A stretch of 64,000 nt of DNA from Citrobacter amalonaticus (lineage in GTDB: Bacteria > Pseudomonadota > Gammaproteobacteria > Enterobacterales > Enterobacteriaceae): assembly GCF_018323885.1 (NCBI RefSeq), contig NZ_AP024585.1, positions 3,410,001-3,474,000 on the forward strand. The letters are read 5' to 3'. A program made the translations under genes and the position numbers. The notes under the pieces were generated by a model, which searched no databases, was not told where the DNA came from, and worked only from the letters and a program-made list of their open reading frames with translations. Of this stretch, positions 37,839 through 48,312 are shown piece after piece (position 1 is the first letter of the stretch; every line of letters starts with the position of its first letter).

Positions 37839-40800
37839 TTAGTGCAATAACTCCAGTCTGATGACATGGCGCACAAGCAGAGCTTTGTCATGCGCCGGGT
37901 TCTGTTTCAGAAGTGCGTCAAGCGCCTGCTGGCAGGCGGATAAATCCCCAAGCCCCAGATGCCCCAACGCGGTAATAAACAGGCAGTGCTGCTGGTGCTT
38001 TGCCTCCGCCGGCGTATCGAGCACCACCAGATCCGGTAATGAGACGGCGAAGAAATCCACCTCCGGCACGTGGTCGCGTTGTGATGTCACCCATTGAAGG
38101 AAGCTGTGGAAAAGCTGCTCTGCATCGTCACGTTCACCCAACTGTTTCAGCGCCATGCCCTGCCAGAAGAGATAGTCCACGGGCTGATCGTTGTAGTAGC
38201 GTCCGGCATCCAGCGTGCTTCCACCACGGGTGGCGCGGGCAAAGTAACGATGCGCTTCGTCATGATATCCCTGACGCTGAGCGCAATAGCCCAACAGATA
38301 CCAGATATCGTTATCGGTTTGTCCGGGTAAGCGCCCTTCCCCCAGGTTATGCGGATAGATCAGCGCCTGTTGTAGCAGACTGACCGCGTCGGAGAATTCC
38401 TCTTTGCCAATCGCCGCCAGCGCCCGGTGCATCTGGTTCAGCAGGTACTGCCCGGTCGCTTTCCCTTCGCCCCCTTCCCAGGGGTGGAATACGCGCTCGC
38501 CAAGCACCTTCGCGGCATCATCGTAGTGGCCCAGTCCGTTCCACAGGCTGAGCAACTCCACGGTTAAATCGTCACGCTGGAACACCACCGCCTTACGCGA
38601 TTCCAGCTGTTGCAGACGCTGTTCAGCAGGCGTCGCCAGGAGTTTATTGAGGTAATCCAGTTCAAACAGGAAACGGGCGTTATCAGGTTCCAGCGCCACG
38701 GCCTGCGACAAATACTGGTGTGCCTTGACGCCATCGTGCTGTTTGTTCCACGCATAAATCCCCAGCAGACGGTGCACAGGCGCAAATTCAGGCTCCTGTT
38801 GCAGGGTAAATTGCCAGCAGGTAAGCGCCTCTTCGTAGCGGCGTTTGCTGTACCAGAAGCAGCCCAACAGATAGCGGGCGTAAGCACTATGCTCCAGCGT
38901 TTGCAGCATCTGTACTTCGTCGAGGGTATTCGGGAAACGTACCCGGTTAGGCAGGCAAGCACGCGCCTGGGCGATGAACGGCTGCGGATGGTCGCTCAGC
39001 GACGCCCGCCACAGCAACGGCAGCGTTTCCTGACTGTCCAGCAGTTCCAGCAGTTCGCGGGCTGCAGCTTTTTGACCGAAAGAGAGTAGCCATCCTGCCA
39101 GTTCGCAGGCGTTAGTACCTCGGCGACCGGTAATGGTGATAAGCGCCGTTTTCGACGGTTCATCCCGGCATATCGCCCAGCGGGCATAGTGCAGCACGTA
39201 GCTAAGCGGATAGTCATTACGCTGCTGCTCGATGTACTTCAGCGCCTCAGACGTGCGCCCCAGTTCTGCCAGTACCAGCGCTTTCAGTCCCATCGCCAGA
39301 TTGTTGCTGCCGTTAAAGCGCAAACTCTGCGTTACTTTTGCCAGTGCATCTGCATGATCGCCACGCGCCATCGCAAGCCGGGCCAGTGCCCAGAAGGCCG
39401 CGTCGCGACAGTTTCCGCTCCAGCTCGCCTTGTAGTAATGATCCCAGGCCTGCTGGCAATCGCCCTGGCGCTCCCGCGCAGCGGCTAACAGCATACTGGC
39501 TTCGCCATCGCGCGGGTTTTTGTTCAGGTGATGCGCCCGCGCTAATGCCGCTTTCGCGCAGCGTTCAGCTTGCGCCCAGTCAGCCTGGTTCAATGCCAGC
39601 GTCCCCAGCGCAACGTTGTTGCGGTAATCCAGCGGATCTATTTCCAGCGCCCGGCGATAGTAATCCCCGGCGTAACGACTGGCGTGGTTGTACTGCTCCA
39701 GATGCTGACCGATAAAGTAAAGTTCATCAGTGTTAGATAATGCCTCCGGCTGTGCCGGGGCCGTTGCCGCCGAGGGCAGCGGCAAATCGTCAGCAATATG
39801 CTCTTCGTATTGCAGCAATGTCTGACCGTCGTGACGGGTGACCGTCATGGTGATCCGCGCATAGCCCGAATCGACAAGCGTCGTTAGCCAGCTTTTCCCC
39901 GGTGCCAGCGTCAGCGTGGTTTCGAAGAAAGGCGCGCCGTCTGCACTGAGCGTCACTTGCACATCCTGCAATGGCGCAACCGCATAGACACCAACGGACA
40001 GCTGGCTTTCATCACGCACCAGTCGCAACGCCAGGTCGATACTGGCGTTTTGCACCATTCCTAATTCACTGTATGGCAGGAAGTTCTGGACGAATACCTT
40101 CTCTTCATAAGGTGCAAGCCAGGTGAAATCCGGCTGGTTGTCGGTAAACACCCCGGTCATTAATTCGATGTACGGGCCATTCTCATCGGTCAGGTTACGA
40201 TCCCAGGCCACGCCAAAATCCCCGTAACCCCAGCTCCACTGCTTTTTCCCCGGCGAGATGTGATGATCGGCAACATGGAGCAACCCGCCGCGCTCACCGT
40301 GATGCCAGGCACCGACAAAATCATAGTCCGATTTTTCCGCCATGTACGAAGTCGGCACCGGCACATTCTTATAGCGGGAGATATCCACCCCTGCCGAGTA
40401 GTCAACTTTGTAATAGGTGCCCGTAGCGATCGGAAAAGCGGAGACATCGCGCTTGCCGTGATCGAACACCGCCGTGACATCAGGCGGGAACACGCTTTGA
40501 TGATCGTCGCCGCCCTTCACCGCCGGGTTCGCCCACCATAAAAAATGACGTGGCGTGGCGTTGCCGTTGAAGACTTTACCGGTGATTTCTATCAACGCGC
40601 GATCCGGGTAGAGGGTGAATCCAGTCATCACCTGCAGACCGCGCATCGGCTCCACTTCACCCATCCAGACGGTTTGTTCGCCGTGTTCCCCTGCCCGCTG
40701 TGTAAAATCTACCGGCATAAAAGTGGTGGGGCGATGGTGCTGCGGCCAGTTAAATTCGATCCCGCCGGAGATCCACGGCCCCAACAGGCCAACCAGCGCA

Positions 40801-41105
40801 GGCTTCACCACTTCGTTGTAATAGACAAAATCGCGCTGCTGCACTTTGTCATACGCACGGTGAATACGCCCCCCCAGTTCGGGCAGCAGCATGACGCGGA
40901 TAAAATCGTTTTCCATCCACACGGCCTGGTAATCGCGCATTTCGCGCTTGCCGGTCAGGGTGTCGATCACGCCGTAGGGGTAAACCGCACCTGAAGAGCC
41001 CTGATAAACCCGTTTTTCCAGAAACATCGGGTTCGGATCTTCCTCACCCACCGTCCAGGTCGGTAGTGAGAGGGTTTCCTGCCAGACCTTAACTGAACCG
41101 TACAT
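37839..41105 (-). CDS. yphG: DUF5107 and tetratricopeptide-repeat protein YphG
   Basis: Large cytoplasmic protein of 1088 residues with no signal peptide. The N-terminal DUF5107 half (about 20-400) is a beta-sandwich related to sugar-mutarotase and glycoside-processing folds; WISGGIEFNWPQHHRPTTF lies near 120. A linker follows, then tetratricopeptide repeats run from about 470 to the end (for example YYRRALEIDPLDYRNNVALGTLAL written over several repeats). The start at 41105 is chosen because GTGGAGG precedes it; an ATG 13 codons upstream lacks support. It is divergent from yphH, which probably regulates it. The biochemical function is unknown; a role in handling an oligosaccharide is likely from context. 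Confidence 0.88.
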   Translation of the reverse strand: MYGSVKVWQETLSLPTWTVGEEDPNPMFLEKRVYQGSSGAVYPYGVIDTLTGKREMRDYQAVWMENDFIRVMLLPELGGRIHRAYDKVQQRDFVYYNEVVKPALVGLLGPWISGGIEFNWPQHHRPTTFMPVDFTQRAGEHGEQTVWMGEVEPMRGLQVMTGFTLYPDRALIEITGKVFNGNATPRHFLWWANPAVKGGDDHQSVFPPDVTAVFDHGKRDVSAFPIATGTYYKVDYSAGVDISRYKNVPVPTSYMAEKSDYDFVGAWHHGERGGLLHVADHHISPGKKQWSWGYGDFGVAWDRNLTDENGPYIELMTGVFTDNQPDFTWLAPYEEKVFVQNFLPYSELGMVQNASIDLALRLVRDESQLSVGVYAVAPLQDVQVTLSADGAPFFETTLTLAPGKSWLTTLVDSGYARITMTVTRHDGQTLLQYEEHIADDLPLPSAATAPAQPEALSNTDELYFIGQHLEQYNHASRYAGDYYRRALEIDPLDYRNNVALGTLALNQADWAQAERCAKAALARAHHLNKNPRDGEASMLLAAARERQGDCQQAWDHYYKASWSGNCRDAAFWALARLAMARGDHADALAKVTQSLRFNGSNNLAMGLKALVLAELGRTSEALKYIEQQRNDYPLSYVLHYARWAICRDEPSKTALITITGRRGTNACELAGWLLSFGQKAAARELLELLDSQETLPLLWRASLSDHPQPFIAQARACLPNRVRFPNTLDEVQMLQTLEHSAYARYLLGCFWYSKRRYEEALTCWQFTLQQEPEFAPVHRLLGIYAWNKQHDGVKAHQYLSQAVALEPDNARFLFELDYLNKLLATPAEQRLQQLESRKAVVFQRDDLTVELLSLWNGLGHYDDAAKVLGERVFHPWEGGEGKATGQYLLNQMHRALAAIGKEEFSDAVSLLQQALIYPHNLGEGRLPGQTDNDIWYLLGYCAQRQGYHDEAHRYFARATRGGSTLDAGRYYNDQPVDYLFWQGMALKQLGERDDAEQLFHSFLQWVTSQRDHVPEVDFFAVSLPDLVVLDTPAEAKHQQHCLFITALGHLGLGDLSACQQALDALLKQNPAHDKALLVRHVIRLELLH

Positions 41106-41218
41106 GCTGCCTCCACTCAATAAACAAAAGTAAAATGTCATCATGTGGCTATTGTGTGGCAGTTAACTGGCGGTAAAATGCGCAATGCTCACGCAATATA
41201 GTTAAGGGAGTTAAGTGT

Positions 41219-42412
41219 ATGCAGCGTTCGGGATTCAATAACGCCCGTGTCAGACAGGCGAATAAACAGATCTTCCTGTCGCATTTGTGGCGCGAAAAGC
41301 AGCTCAGTAAATCGCAGCTGGCGCAGCTCACCGGCCTGTCGATTCCGGCGGTGAGTAACATTCTTGAAGAATTGCTGGACGAAGGGCGGCTGTGCCACTC
41401 CCGTGAAACGCTGAGCCAGCGCGGACTCAGCAGCGGGAGTTTTCATCTGCCGGTACAGGGCACGTGGACGCTGTGCATGAACGTCACCCCGACCAGTCTG
41501 ACCAGCCAGCTGGCCGATGCGCGTCTGGTGGCGGTTGGCGACTGGCAGCATGAGGTGATTAATGCCGCGACGCCTGACGCGCTGCTTGCCGCAATAGCCA
41601 ACCACTGGCGGCGCTGGCGTCAGCGCTATCCCGACACCACGATCAACCTCGCGCTGGGCGTCCACGGTCAGGTGGATCCGATCACCGGTGCGTCGAAAAC
41701 GATGCCGCAGGCACCGTGGAAAACGCCGGTGGAAATCAAGTATCTGCTGGAGGAACGACTCGGTATACAGGTCCGCCTCGACAACGACTGCGTGATGCTG
41801 GCGCTGGCGGAAAAGTGGCAAAACCCGGCGGCCAACGAGGACTTCTGCGTGATTAACGTCGATTACGGCATTGGCTCATCGTTCGTCATTCACGACAATA
41901 TCTGGCGCGGCAGCCTGTACGGCAGCGGTCAGATTGGGCATACCATTGTTAACCCCGACGGGATCGCCTGCGACTGCGGTCGTTATGGTTGTCTGGAAAC
42001 CGTCGCCTCCCTGAGCGCGCTGAAAAAGCAGGCCAGAGTCTGGATGAAGGCGCAGCCAGTGCCGGGAAGGGATCCGGAAACGCTGACCACGGATTTACTG
42101 ATCGACGCCTGGCGCAAGGGTGATGTACGCATTCAGGCATGGGTGGAACATGCCGCCAGCGCGATTGGTTTAAGCCTGTATAACTTTCTTAATATCCTGA
42201 ATATCAATCAGATCTGGCTGTACGGACGCAGTTGCGCCTTCGGTGAATCCTGGCTCAATACGCTACGGCAACAGACGGGATTTAACCCTTTCGATCACGG
42301 CGATAACCCGCGGGCGAAAGCGACGCAAATTAGCGTTGGCACGCTGACCCGCGCCCAGCAACTGATGGGCATTGGCTATCTGTACGTGGAGTCGCAACTG
42401 AACGAAATATAA
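41219..42412 (+). CDS. yphH: ROK/NagC-family transcriptional regulator YphH
   Basis: A 397-residue repressor-type ROK protein. An N-terminal winged helix (about 10-70, KSQLAQLTGLSIPAVSNILEELL) is followed by a ROK sugar-kinase-like domain with the zinc motif CDCGRYGCLE (about 250) and LGVHGQVDP. It most likely controls the divergent yphG-porter-yphB operon in response to the transported sugar or its phosphate. The 113-base divergent gap (41106-41218) should hold its operator; TTAACT and AGTTAA half-sites are present but 37 bases apart, so no operator is claimed. Confidence 0.9.
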   Translation: MQRSGFNNARVRQANKQIFLSHLWREKQLSKSQLAQLTGLSIPAVSNILEELLDEGRLCHSRETLSQRGLSSGSFHLPVQGTWTLCMNVTPTSLTSQLADARLVAVGDWQHEVINAATPDALLAAIANHWRRWRQRYPDTTINLALGVHGQVDPITGASKTMPQAPWKTPVEIKYLLEERLGIQVRLDNDCVMLALAEKWQNPAANEDFCVINVDYGIGSSFVIHDNIWRGSLYGSGQIGHTIVNPDGIACDCGRYGCLETVASLSALKKQARVWMKAQPVPGRDPETLTTDLLIDAWRKGDVRIQAWVEHAASAIGLSLYNFLNILNINQIWLYGRSCAFGESWLNTLRQQTGFNPFDHGDNPRAKATQISVGTLTRAQQLMGIGYLYVESQLNEI

Positions 42413-42487
42413 GCTTATGGCGCGAATGGCGAGGCTCGGGGTTGTGTAGTAGTTTTAAAGTACATTACTCATGCTAATGAGCCTGCT

Positions 42488-42910
42488 ATGAACACGTTAC
42501 GTTATTTTGATTTTGGAGAATCACGCCATCTGTTTTTATTGATTGCCCGTATTGCGCTGGCAATTCTGTTTATTATTTTTGGCTTTCCTAAACTGACAGG
42601 GTTCGACGGTACCGTACAATATATGACGTCTCTCGGTACCCCTGCGCCGATGCTTGCTGCGATCATTGCCGTTGTTATGGAGGTTCCGGCAGCGATACTG
42701 ATTGTGCTGGGCTTTTTCACGCGTCCACTGGCGGTTATTTTCGTTTTCTATACGCTGGGTACCGCCGTGATCGGTCATCACTTCTGGAATATGACCGGTG
42801 ATGCGGTGGGACCGAATATGATTAACTTCTATAAGAATGTCAGTATCGCAGGCGGTTTTCTGCTGCTGGCGCTGACGGGGCCGGGCGCGATTTCCATTGA
42901 CCGGCGCTAA
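42488..42910 (+). CDS. yphA: DoxX-family inner-membrane protein YphA
   Basis: Four-segment membrane protein of 140 residues, DoxX family, function unknown. The sequence is close to E. coli YphA ([52 protein letters not shown]). It follows yphH by 75 bases on the same strand and ends before a bidirectional terminator shared with glyA. As I recall, in K-12 yphA lies at the other end of the yph cluster, so it has moved here. Confidence 0.93.
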   Translation: MNTLRYFDFGESRHLFLLIARIALAILFIIFGFPKLTGFDGTVQYMTSLGTPAPMLAAIIAVVMEVPAAILIVLGFFTRPLAVIFVFYTLGTAVIGHHFWNMTGDAVGPNMINFYKNVSIAGGFLLLALTGPGAISIDRR

Positions 42911-42916
42911 AAAGGA

Positions 42917-42942
42917 AAAAGGCCGCATCGGCGGCCTTTTGC
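42917..42942. terminator. Bidirectional terminator between yphA and glyA
   Basis: GGCCGC-ATCG-GCGGCC (42921-42936), with AAAAA before and TTTT after, serves both convergent genes. Confidence 0.88.
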
Positions 42943-42958
42943 TTGCAGCAAAACGGAA

Positions 42959-44212
42959 TTATGCGTAAACCGGGAAGCGTGCGCAGATATCCAGAACTTT
43001 CCCTTTGATGCGCTCAATCACCGCTTCATCATTGATGTTGTCAAGCACATCACACATCCAGCCCGCCAGCTCTTTCGCTTCCGCTTCTTTAAAGCCGCGA
43101 CGCGTAATGGCCGGAGAACCGATACGGATACCGGAAGTGACGAACGGGCTCTTCGGATCGTTCGGCACGCTGTTTTTGTTCACGGTGATATTGGCACGAC
43201 CCAGCGCGGCGTCAGCTTCTTTACCGGTCAGGTTTTTGTCCACCAGATCCAGCAAGAACAGGTGGTTTTCAGTACCGCCGGACACCACTTTGTAGCCACG
43301 GTTCAGGAACACTTCCACCATCGCTTTGGCGTTTTTCGCAACCTGCTGCTGGTAGACTTTGAACTCTGGCTCCATCGCTTCTTTCAGTGCAACCGCTTTA
43401 CCGGCAATCACGTGCATCAACGGGCCGCCCTGCGCGCTTGGGAAAACGGCAGAGTTCAGTTTTTTGTACAGCTCTTCATCACCGCCTTTCGCCAGGATCA
43501 GGCCGCCGCGCGGACCCGCCAGGGTTTTGTGGGTGGTGGTAGTCACAACGTGTGCATGCGGAACCGGGTTCGGGTAAACACCTGCGGCAATCAGACCCGC
43601 AACGTGGGCCATATCAACGAACAGGTACGCACCGATGCTGTCAGCGATTTCACGCATTTTTGCCCAGTCAACCACGCCTGAATAAGCAGAGAAGCCACCG
43701 ATGATCATTTTCGGTTTGTGCGTCTGCGCCAGTTGCGCCATCTCTTCGTAGTCAATTTTACCGGACTCATCGATACCGTAAGGTACGATGTTGTACAGTT
43801 TGCCAGAGAAGTTCACCGGAGAGCCGTGAGTCAGGTGGCCGCCTTGCGCCAGGTTCATACCCAGAACGGTATCACCGGGTTGCAGCAGCGCGGTGTAGAC
43901 CGCGAAGTTAGCCTGAGAGCCGGAGTGCGGCTGTACGTTAGCGTAGTCTGCGCCAAACAGTTCTTTGGCGCGATCAATCGCCAGTTGCTCAACGATATCG
44001 ACGTATTCGCAGCCGCCGTAGTAGCGCTTGCCCGGATATCCTTCAGCGTATTTGTTAGTCAGCTGAGAGCCCTGCGCCTGCATGACACGCGGACTGGTGT
44101 AGTTTTCGGAGGCGATCAGTTCGATGTGCTCTTCCTGACGTACTTTTTCCTGCTCCATAGCCTGCCACAGTTCGGCATCATAATCGGCAATGTTCATTTC
44201 ACGCTTTAACAT
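42959..44212 (-). CDS. glyA: Serine hydroxymethyltransferase
   Basis: PLP enzyme of 417 residues that converts serine and tetrahydrofolate to glycine and methylene-THF, the main one-carbon source. The PLP lysine is in [15 protein letters not shown] (K229). The start [15 protein letters not shown] at 44212 is the conserved one. Two normally Gly/His-rich places differ slightly ([11 protein letters not shown] where E. coli has NLAHGGHLTHG, and [11 protein letters not shown] where E. coli has FPGGQGGPLMH), without touching the lysine. A PurR box and promoter lie upstream. Confidence 0.98.
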   Translation of the reverse strand: MLKREMNIADYDAELWQAMEQEKVRQEEHIELIASENYTSPRVMQAQGSQLTNKYAEGYPGKRYYGGCEYVDIVEQLAIDRAKELFGADYANVQPHSGSQANFAVYTALLQPGDTVLGMNLAQGGHLTHGSPVNFSGKLYNIVPYGIDESGKIDYEEMAQLAQTHKPKMIIGGFSAYSGVVDWAKMREIADSIGAYLFVDMAHVAGLIAAGVYPNPVPHAHVVTTTTHKTLAGPRGGLILAKGGDEELYKKLNSAVFPSAQGGPLMHVIAGKAVALKEAMEPEFKVYQQQVAKNAKAMVEVFLNRGYKVVSGGTENHLFLLDLVDKNLTGKEADAALGRANITVNKNSVPNDPKSPFVTSGIRIGSPAITRRGFKEAEAKELAGWMCDVLDNINDEAVIERIKGKVLDICARFPVYA

Positions 44213-44330
44213 CCGCATCTCCTGACTCAGCTAACGATAGAATTTTTGGCCTTAAAAGGCGGTCCTGTTGGACAACGGGCAACAGTATAACTGAATCATT
44301 CTGTGATAACAGGTCTTGACAAAGGAATTT

Positions 44331-44346
44331 ACGCAAACGATTACCT
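44331..44346 (-). promoter_or_regulatory. PurR operator of glyA
   Basis: ACGCAAACGATTACCT, read on the plus strand, matches the PurR box consensus and is the same as I remember for E. coli glyA. It lies just upstream of the glyA -35. Confidence 0.85.
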
Positions 44347-44490
44347 TCACAGGACACAAGGCTTTGCGGAATGAAGACCTTACGAATTTCAACGGATTTC
44401 TTTTCAGGTTTGTGATGCAGATTTTTCACGTTGTAACGTTTAACACGTCAAGCGTCAAAGAACCATTTACAAAGCAGGGATATTTTTTAT

Positions 44491-44513
44491 AAGATGTATT
44501 TGACATACATCAT
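44491..44513 (+). promoter_or_regulatory. NsrR operator of hmp
   Basis: The dyad AAGATGTATTTGACATACAT (then CAT) matches the NsrR consensus AAGATGYATTT with its inverted half. It overlaps the likely hmp -10, as expected for nitric-oxide-relieved repression. Confidence 0.85.
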
Positions 44514-44539
44514 TAAAGATTCACATAAAGGAAGACCGT

Positions 44540-45730
44540 ATGCTTGACGCCCAAACCATCGCCACTGTAAAAGCCACCATTCCCCTGCTGGTAGAAACCG
44601 GCCCCAAACTGACCGCCCATTTTTACGATCGCATGTTCGCTCATAACCCTGAACTCAAAGAAATTTTTAACATGAGCAACCAGCGTAATGGCGATCAGCG
44701 TGAAGCCCTGTTTAATGCCATTGCCGCTTATGCCAGCAATATTGAGAATCTGCCTGCCCTGCTGCCTGCGGTTGAGAAAATCGCCCAAAAGCACACCAGC
44801 TTTCAGATAAAACCTGAGCAGTACAACATTGTCGGTACGCACCTGCTGGCAACCCTCGACGAAATGTTCAGTCCAGGCCAGGACGTGCTGGATGCGTGGG
44901 GCAAAGCCTACGGCGTGTTGGCGAATGTCTTTATCAACCGCGAAGCACAAATCTACAGTGAAAACGCCCGTAAAACCGGCGGCTGGGAAGGCACGCGTCC
45001 GTTCCGGATCGTAGCGAAAACCCCGCGCAGCGCACTGATTACCAGCTTTGAACTTGAACCGGTAGACGGCGGCACCGTGGCCGAATACCAGCCTGGCCAG
45101 TATCTTGGTGTCTGGCTGAAACCGGAAGGCTTCCCGCATCAGGAGATTCGTCAGTATTCTCTGACCCGTAAAGCGGATGGTAAAAGCTACCGTATTGCCG
45201 TGAAACGTGAAGAAGGCGGTCAGGTATCAAACTGGCTGCATAACCATGCGAACATCGGCGATGTCGTGCATTTGGCCGCACCGGCTGGCGATTTCTTTAT
45301 GGCGGTCACCCCGAATACGCCGGTTTCCCTGATCTCTGCTGGCGTCGGTCAAACGCCCATGCTGGCAATGCTGGATACGCTGGCAAAAGCAAACCACACC
45401 GCGCAGGTCAACTGGTTCCACGCCGCAGAAAACGGCGACGTCCATGCGTTTGCCGATGAAGTGAGTGAACTGGGTAAAATGCTGCCACGCTTTAGCGCCC
45501 ACACCTGGTATCGTGAGCCAACCGAAGCCGATCGCGCGAAAGGCGCGTTTGATAGCGTTGGGCTGATGGATTTGAACAAACTGGAAGGCGCAATCAGCGA
45601 TCCGGCGATGCAGTTTTATCTGTGCGGTCCGGTGGGCTTTATGCAGTTTGCCGCGAAGCAGCTTGTTGAGCTGGGTGTGAAAAACGAAAACATTCATTAC
45701 GAATGCTTCGGCCCGCATAAGGTCTTGTAA
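44540..45730 (+). CDS. hmp: Flavohemoglobin, nitric oxide dioxygenase
   Basis: A 396-residue fusion of globin and ferredoxin-NADP reductase that oxidises NO to nitrate in the cytoplasm. The globin domain (about 1-140) has the proximal His in [10 protein letters not shown]; the FAD motif RQYSLT lies near 206 and the NAD-binding block begins at [14 protein letters not shown]; the end [10 protein letters not shown] is conserved. Divergent from glyA, under an NsrR box. Confidence 0.98.
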   Translation: MLDAQTIATVKATIPLLVETGPKLTAHFYDRMFAHNPELKEIFNMSNQRNGDQREALFNAIAAYASNIENLPALLPAVEKIAQKHTSFQIKPEQYNIVGTHLLATLDEMFSPGQDVLDAWGKAYGVLANVFINREAQIYSENARKTGGWEGTRPFRIVAKTPRSALITSFELEPVDGGTVAEYQPGQYLGVWLKPEGFPHQEIRQYSLTRKADGKSYRIAVKREEGGQVSNWLHNHANIGDVVHLAAPAGDFFMAVTPNTPVSLISAGVGQTPMLAMLDTLAKANHTAQVNWFHAAENGDVHAFADEVSELGKMLPRFSAHTWYREPTEADRAKGAFDSVGLMDLNKLEGAISDPAMQFYLCGPVGFMQFAAKQLVELGVKNENIHYECFGPHKVL

Positions 45731-45737
45731 TGACGTC

Positions 45738-45812
45738 ATGCCTGATGGCGCTGTGCTTATCCGGCCTATAGGATGCAGGGCCGGATAAGGCGTTTACGCC
45801 ACCATCCGGCAT
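45738..45812. repeat. REP pair (BIME) between hmp and glnB
   Basis: Inverted REP units CATGCCTGATGGCGC...TATCCGGCCTAT and GCCGGATAAGGCGTTTACGCC...ATCCGGCATG lie between the convergent ends of hmp and glnB. Confidence 0.88.
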
Positions 45813-45826
45813 GCGCACGCCGCGGC

Positions 45827-46225
<399 letters not shown>

Positions 46226-47560
46226 TTATTCTTTGAAATCGTTTGCATCCAGCTCATGGCGTGACAGGAGTTTGTAGAACTCCGTCCGGTTACGGCCCGC
46301 CATTCTTGCCGCATGCGTCACATTGCCTTTGGTGATTTGCAGCAACTTGCGCAGATAGTTCAGTTCAAACTGGTTACGCGCTTCAACAAAAGTCGGCAGC
46401 GCGGTATTTTCCCCTTCCAGCGCCTGTTCCACCAGCGCATCGCTGATAACCGGCGAAGAGGTCAGCGCCACGCACTGTTCAATCACGTTCACCAGTTGAC
46501 GCACGTTGCCCGGCCAACTGGCGGTCATTAGCCGCTTCATTGCATCCGTCGAAAACGCCCGCACAAACGGCTTATGCCGCTCCGCCGACTGGCGCAGCAG
46601 ATGATTTGCCAGCAGCGGAATATCTTCGGTCCGCTCCGCCAGCGCCGGGATCTTCAGACTTACCACGTTGAGGCGGTAGTATAAATCTTCACGAAACTCG
46701 CCGCGCGCCATGGCTTTCGGCAAGTCACGGTGGGTTGCCGAGATAATACGCACATCAATATCGATGTCGCGGTTGCTGCCAAGCGGTCTGACTTTGCGTT
46801 CCTGCAAAACGCGCAGCAGTTTGACCTGTAGCGGCGCGGGCATGTCGCCAATCTCGTCCAGGAACAGCGTCCCGCCTTCCGCCGCCTGAAACAGCCCCTC
46901 ACGGTTACTCACCGCGCCGGTAAACGCGCCGCGCGAGTGGCCGAATAACTCCGACTCCAGCAATTGTTCCGGTAGCGCCCCACAGTTGATGGCAATAAAC
47001 GGTTTACTGCTGCGCGGGCTGGCATTGTGAATAGCCTGGGCGAAGATCTCTTTCCCGGTACCGCTCTGACCATTGATCAATACGCTGACGTCGGACTGTG
47101 CCACCATCCGCGCCTGCTCCAGCAGACGCAGCATCAGCGGGCTACGGGTAACAATCGATTCACGCCAGCTATCATCCGTGGCGGGTGCCGACTGCTCAAG
47201 CGCCTCGTCAATCGCCTGATACAGCGCATCTTTATCCACGGGTTTAGTCAGGAAGCTGAACACGCCCTTTTGCGTTGCAGCGACCGCATCCGGAATCGAA
47301 CCGTGGGCGGTAAGAATGATGACCGGCATTCCCGGCTGCACCTTCTGGATCTCGCTGAACAGCTGCATGCCGTCCATCTCATCCATCCGCAGATCGCTTA
47401 TCACCAGATCCACTTTTTCACGGTTCAAAACACGCAGCCCTTCTGCCCCGCTCTCTGCGGTCACCACGCTATAGCCTTCACTGGTCAGACGCATGCCCAG
47501 TAGTTTTAACAGGCCTGGATCATCATCCACGAGCAGTAAATGCGCCGGTTTACGACTCAT
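46226..47560 (-). CDS. glrR: Sigma-54-dependent response regulator GlrR
   Basis: NtrC-type activator of 444 residues. Order: receiver domain with phosphoacceptor D56 (LVISDLRMDEMDG), AAA+ domain with Walker A NGQSGTGKEIF and the sigma-54 contact loop RGAFTGA, and a Fis-type helix-turn-helix (GNVTHAARMAGRNRTEFYKLL). In E. coli it activates sRNA glmY and rpoE from sigma-54 promoters. Three matching TGTC-N10-GACA boxes are present upstream of glmY in this window. It shares its first base with the end of qseG, so the genes are tightly coupled. Confidence 0.97.
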   Translation of the reverse strand: MSRKPAHLLLVDDDPGLLKLLGMRLTSEGYSVVTAESGAEGLRVLNREKVDLVISDLRMDEMDGMQLFSEIQKVQPGMPVIILTAHGSIPDAVAATQKGVFSFLTKPVDKDALYQAIDEALEQSAPATDDSWRESIVTRSPLMLRLLEQARMVAQSDVSVLINGQSGTGKEIFAQAIHNASPRSSKPFIAINCGALPEQLLESELFGHSRGAFTGAVSNREGLFQAAEGGTLFLDEIGDMPAPLQVKLLRVLQERKVRPLGSNRDIDIDVRIISATHRDLPKAMARGEFREDLYYRLNVVSLKIPALAERTEDIPLLANHLLRQSAERHKPFVRAFSTDAMKRLMTASWPGNVRQLVNVIEQCVALTSSPVISDALVEQALEGENTALPTFVEARNQFELNYLRKLLQITKGNVTHAARMAGRNRTEFYKLLSRHELDANDFKE

Positions 47561-48291
47561 TATGGGGTCACCTCATCTTGTGATGATTCCGGGGCTTGTC
47601 CTTCAGACTTGTCGCCGCCATGCGTCGCATCCGGATTGTAATTTCCCGCCGGTTTACGGGTGGAAAGCTGGCGCTCAATATCGGTCAGGTTCTCCAGTTT
47701 ACGCGTGGTGAGATCGAGCTGTGCCTGAAGGTGCTGATGCTGCTGACGCAGCGTATCCAGATCGCCATCGGTCGTTTGCTGCAGTTTGCTGTAACGCTGG
47801 CGTTCTTCGGCGAGCTGGAGCTGTAACGACTGTCCGTCGCGCCAGACCTGATAAAGCGGGCGCACCTGCGCCGGGATCTGCGGGCTGAACGCATCCAGTC
47901 GCGAGACGTTTTCGCGACGCTCCAGCGGCGTAATTTTGGCATTCGCCAGCAAGATGCCGCGCTTAAAAGCGTTTTGCCAGCTGTCGTCACTCAGCGAGCG
48001 GGCCTCGCTGCGCGACTGCACCGGTAACAGGCGATCTGCGCAGTCAATGGCGCGCAGCCAGTAAAGAGGGTTGGTATCCGTCGATTGCCCCTGCAATGCC
48101 CAGATATCAGTACACTCAACAGACAGATAATCCGCCAGTTGATACGTCGGGAGGGCATCCTGCGGCGCATCCCCGGTGATGTGCTTCACCGCATGCGGCG
48201 TACACCCCATCAGCGCAAGGCACGGCATTCCCGCCAGGATGAACTGGCGGGAGAATAGACGTTGGAAAATGTGAGAAAAAACGTGTGGCAT
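47560..48291 (-). CDS. qseG: Outer-membrane lipoprotein QseG
   Basis: Lipoprotein that works with the GlrK/GlrR (QseE/QseF) system; in E. coli it binds GlrK from the periplasmic side. With the start at 48291 it has 243 residues, a signal sequence and the lipobox LMGC with Cys30. A coiled region (about 140-200, QLAEERQRYSKLQQ and TRKLENLTDIERQL) and a Pro/Ser-rich tail follow. An in-frame ATG at 48309 would add six residues; the later ATG is preferred because GGTGA precedes it and the start aligns with the E. coli protein. It sits between glrK and glrR, as usual. Confidence 0.9.
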   Translation of the reverse strand: MPHVFSHIFQRLFSRQFILAGMPCLALMGCTPHAVKHITGDAPQDALPTYQLADYLSVECTDIWALQGQSTDTNPLYWLRAIDCADRLLPVQSRSEARSLSDDSWQNAFKRGILLANAKITPLERRENVSRLDAFSPQIPAQVRPLYQVWRDGQSLQLQLAEERQRYSKLQQTTDGDLDTLRQQHQHLQAQLDLTTRKLENLTDIERQLSTRKPAGNYNPDATHGGDKSEGQAPESSQDEVTP

Positions 48292-48312
48292 ATTCACCAG
48301 GCTTAGCATTAT

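Larger units (their letters stand above)
44213..44539. promoter_or_regulatory. Divergent glyA-hmp control region (327 bases)
   Basis: This gap carries no gene. For glyA (minus) TATACT at 44284-44289 is the likely -10, with CTGTTA 17 bases upstream. For hmp (plus) TTTACA at 44466-44471 and TATAAG at 44488-44493 are the likely -35 and -10. The PurR and NsrR boxes are listed separately. MetR sites are known here in E. coli; I could not place them with confidence. Confidence 0.6.

Noticed and set aside
41106..41218. YphH operator from TTAACT/AGTTAA half-sites
   Set aside because: The half-sites are 37 bases apart, too far for a single ROK operator, and are likely chance.
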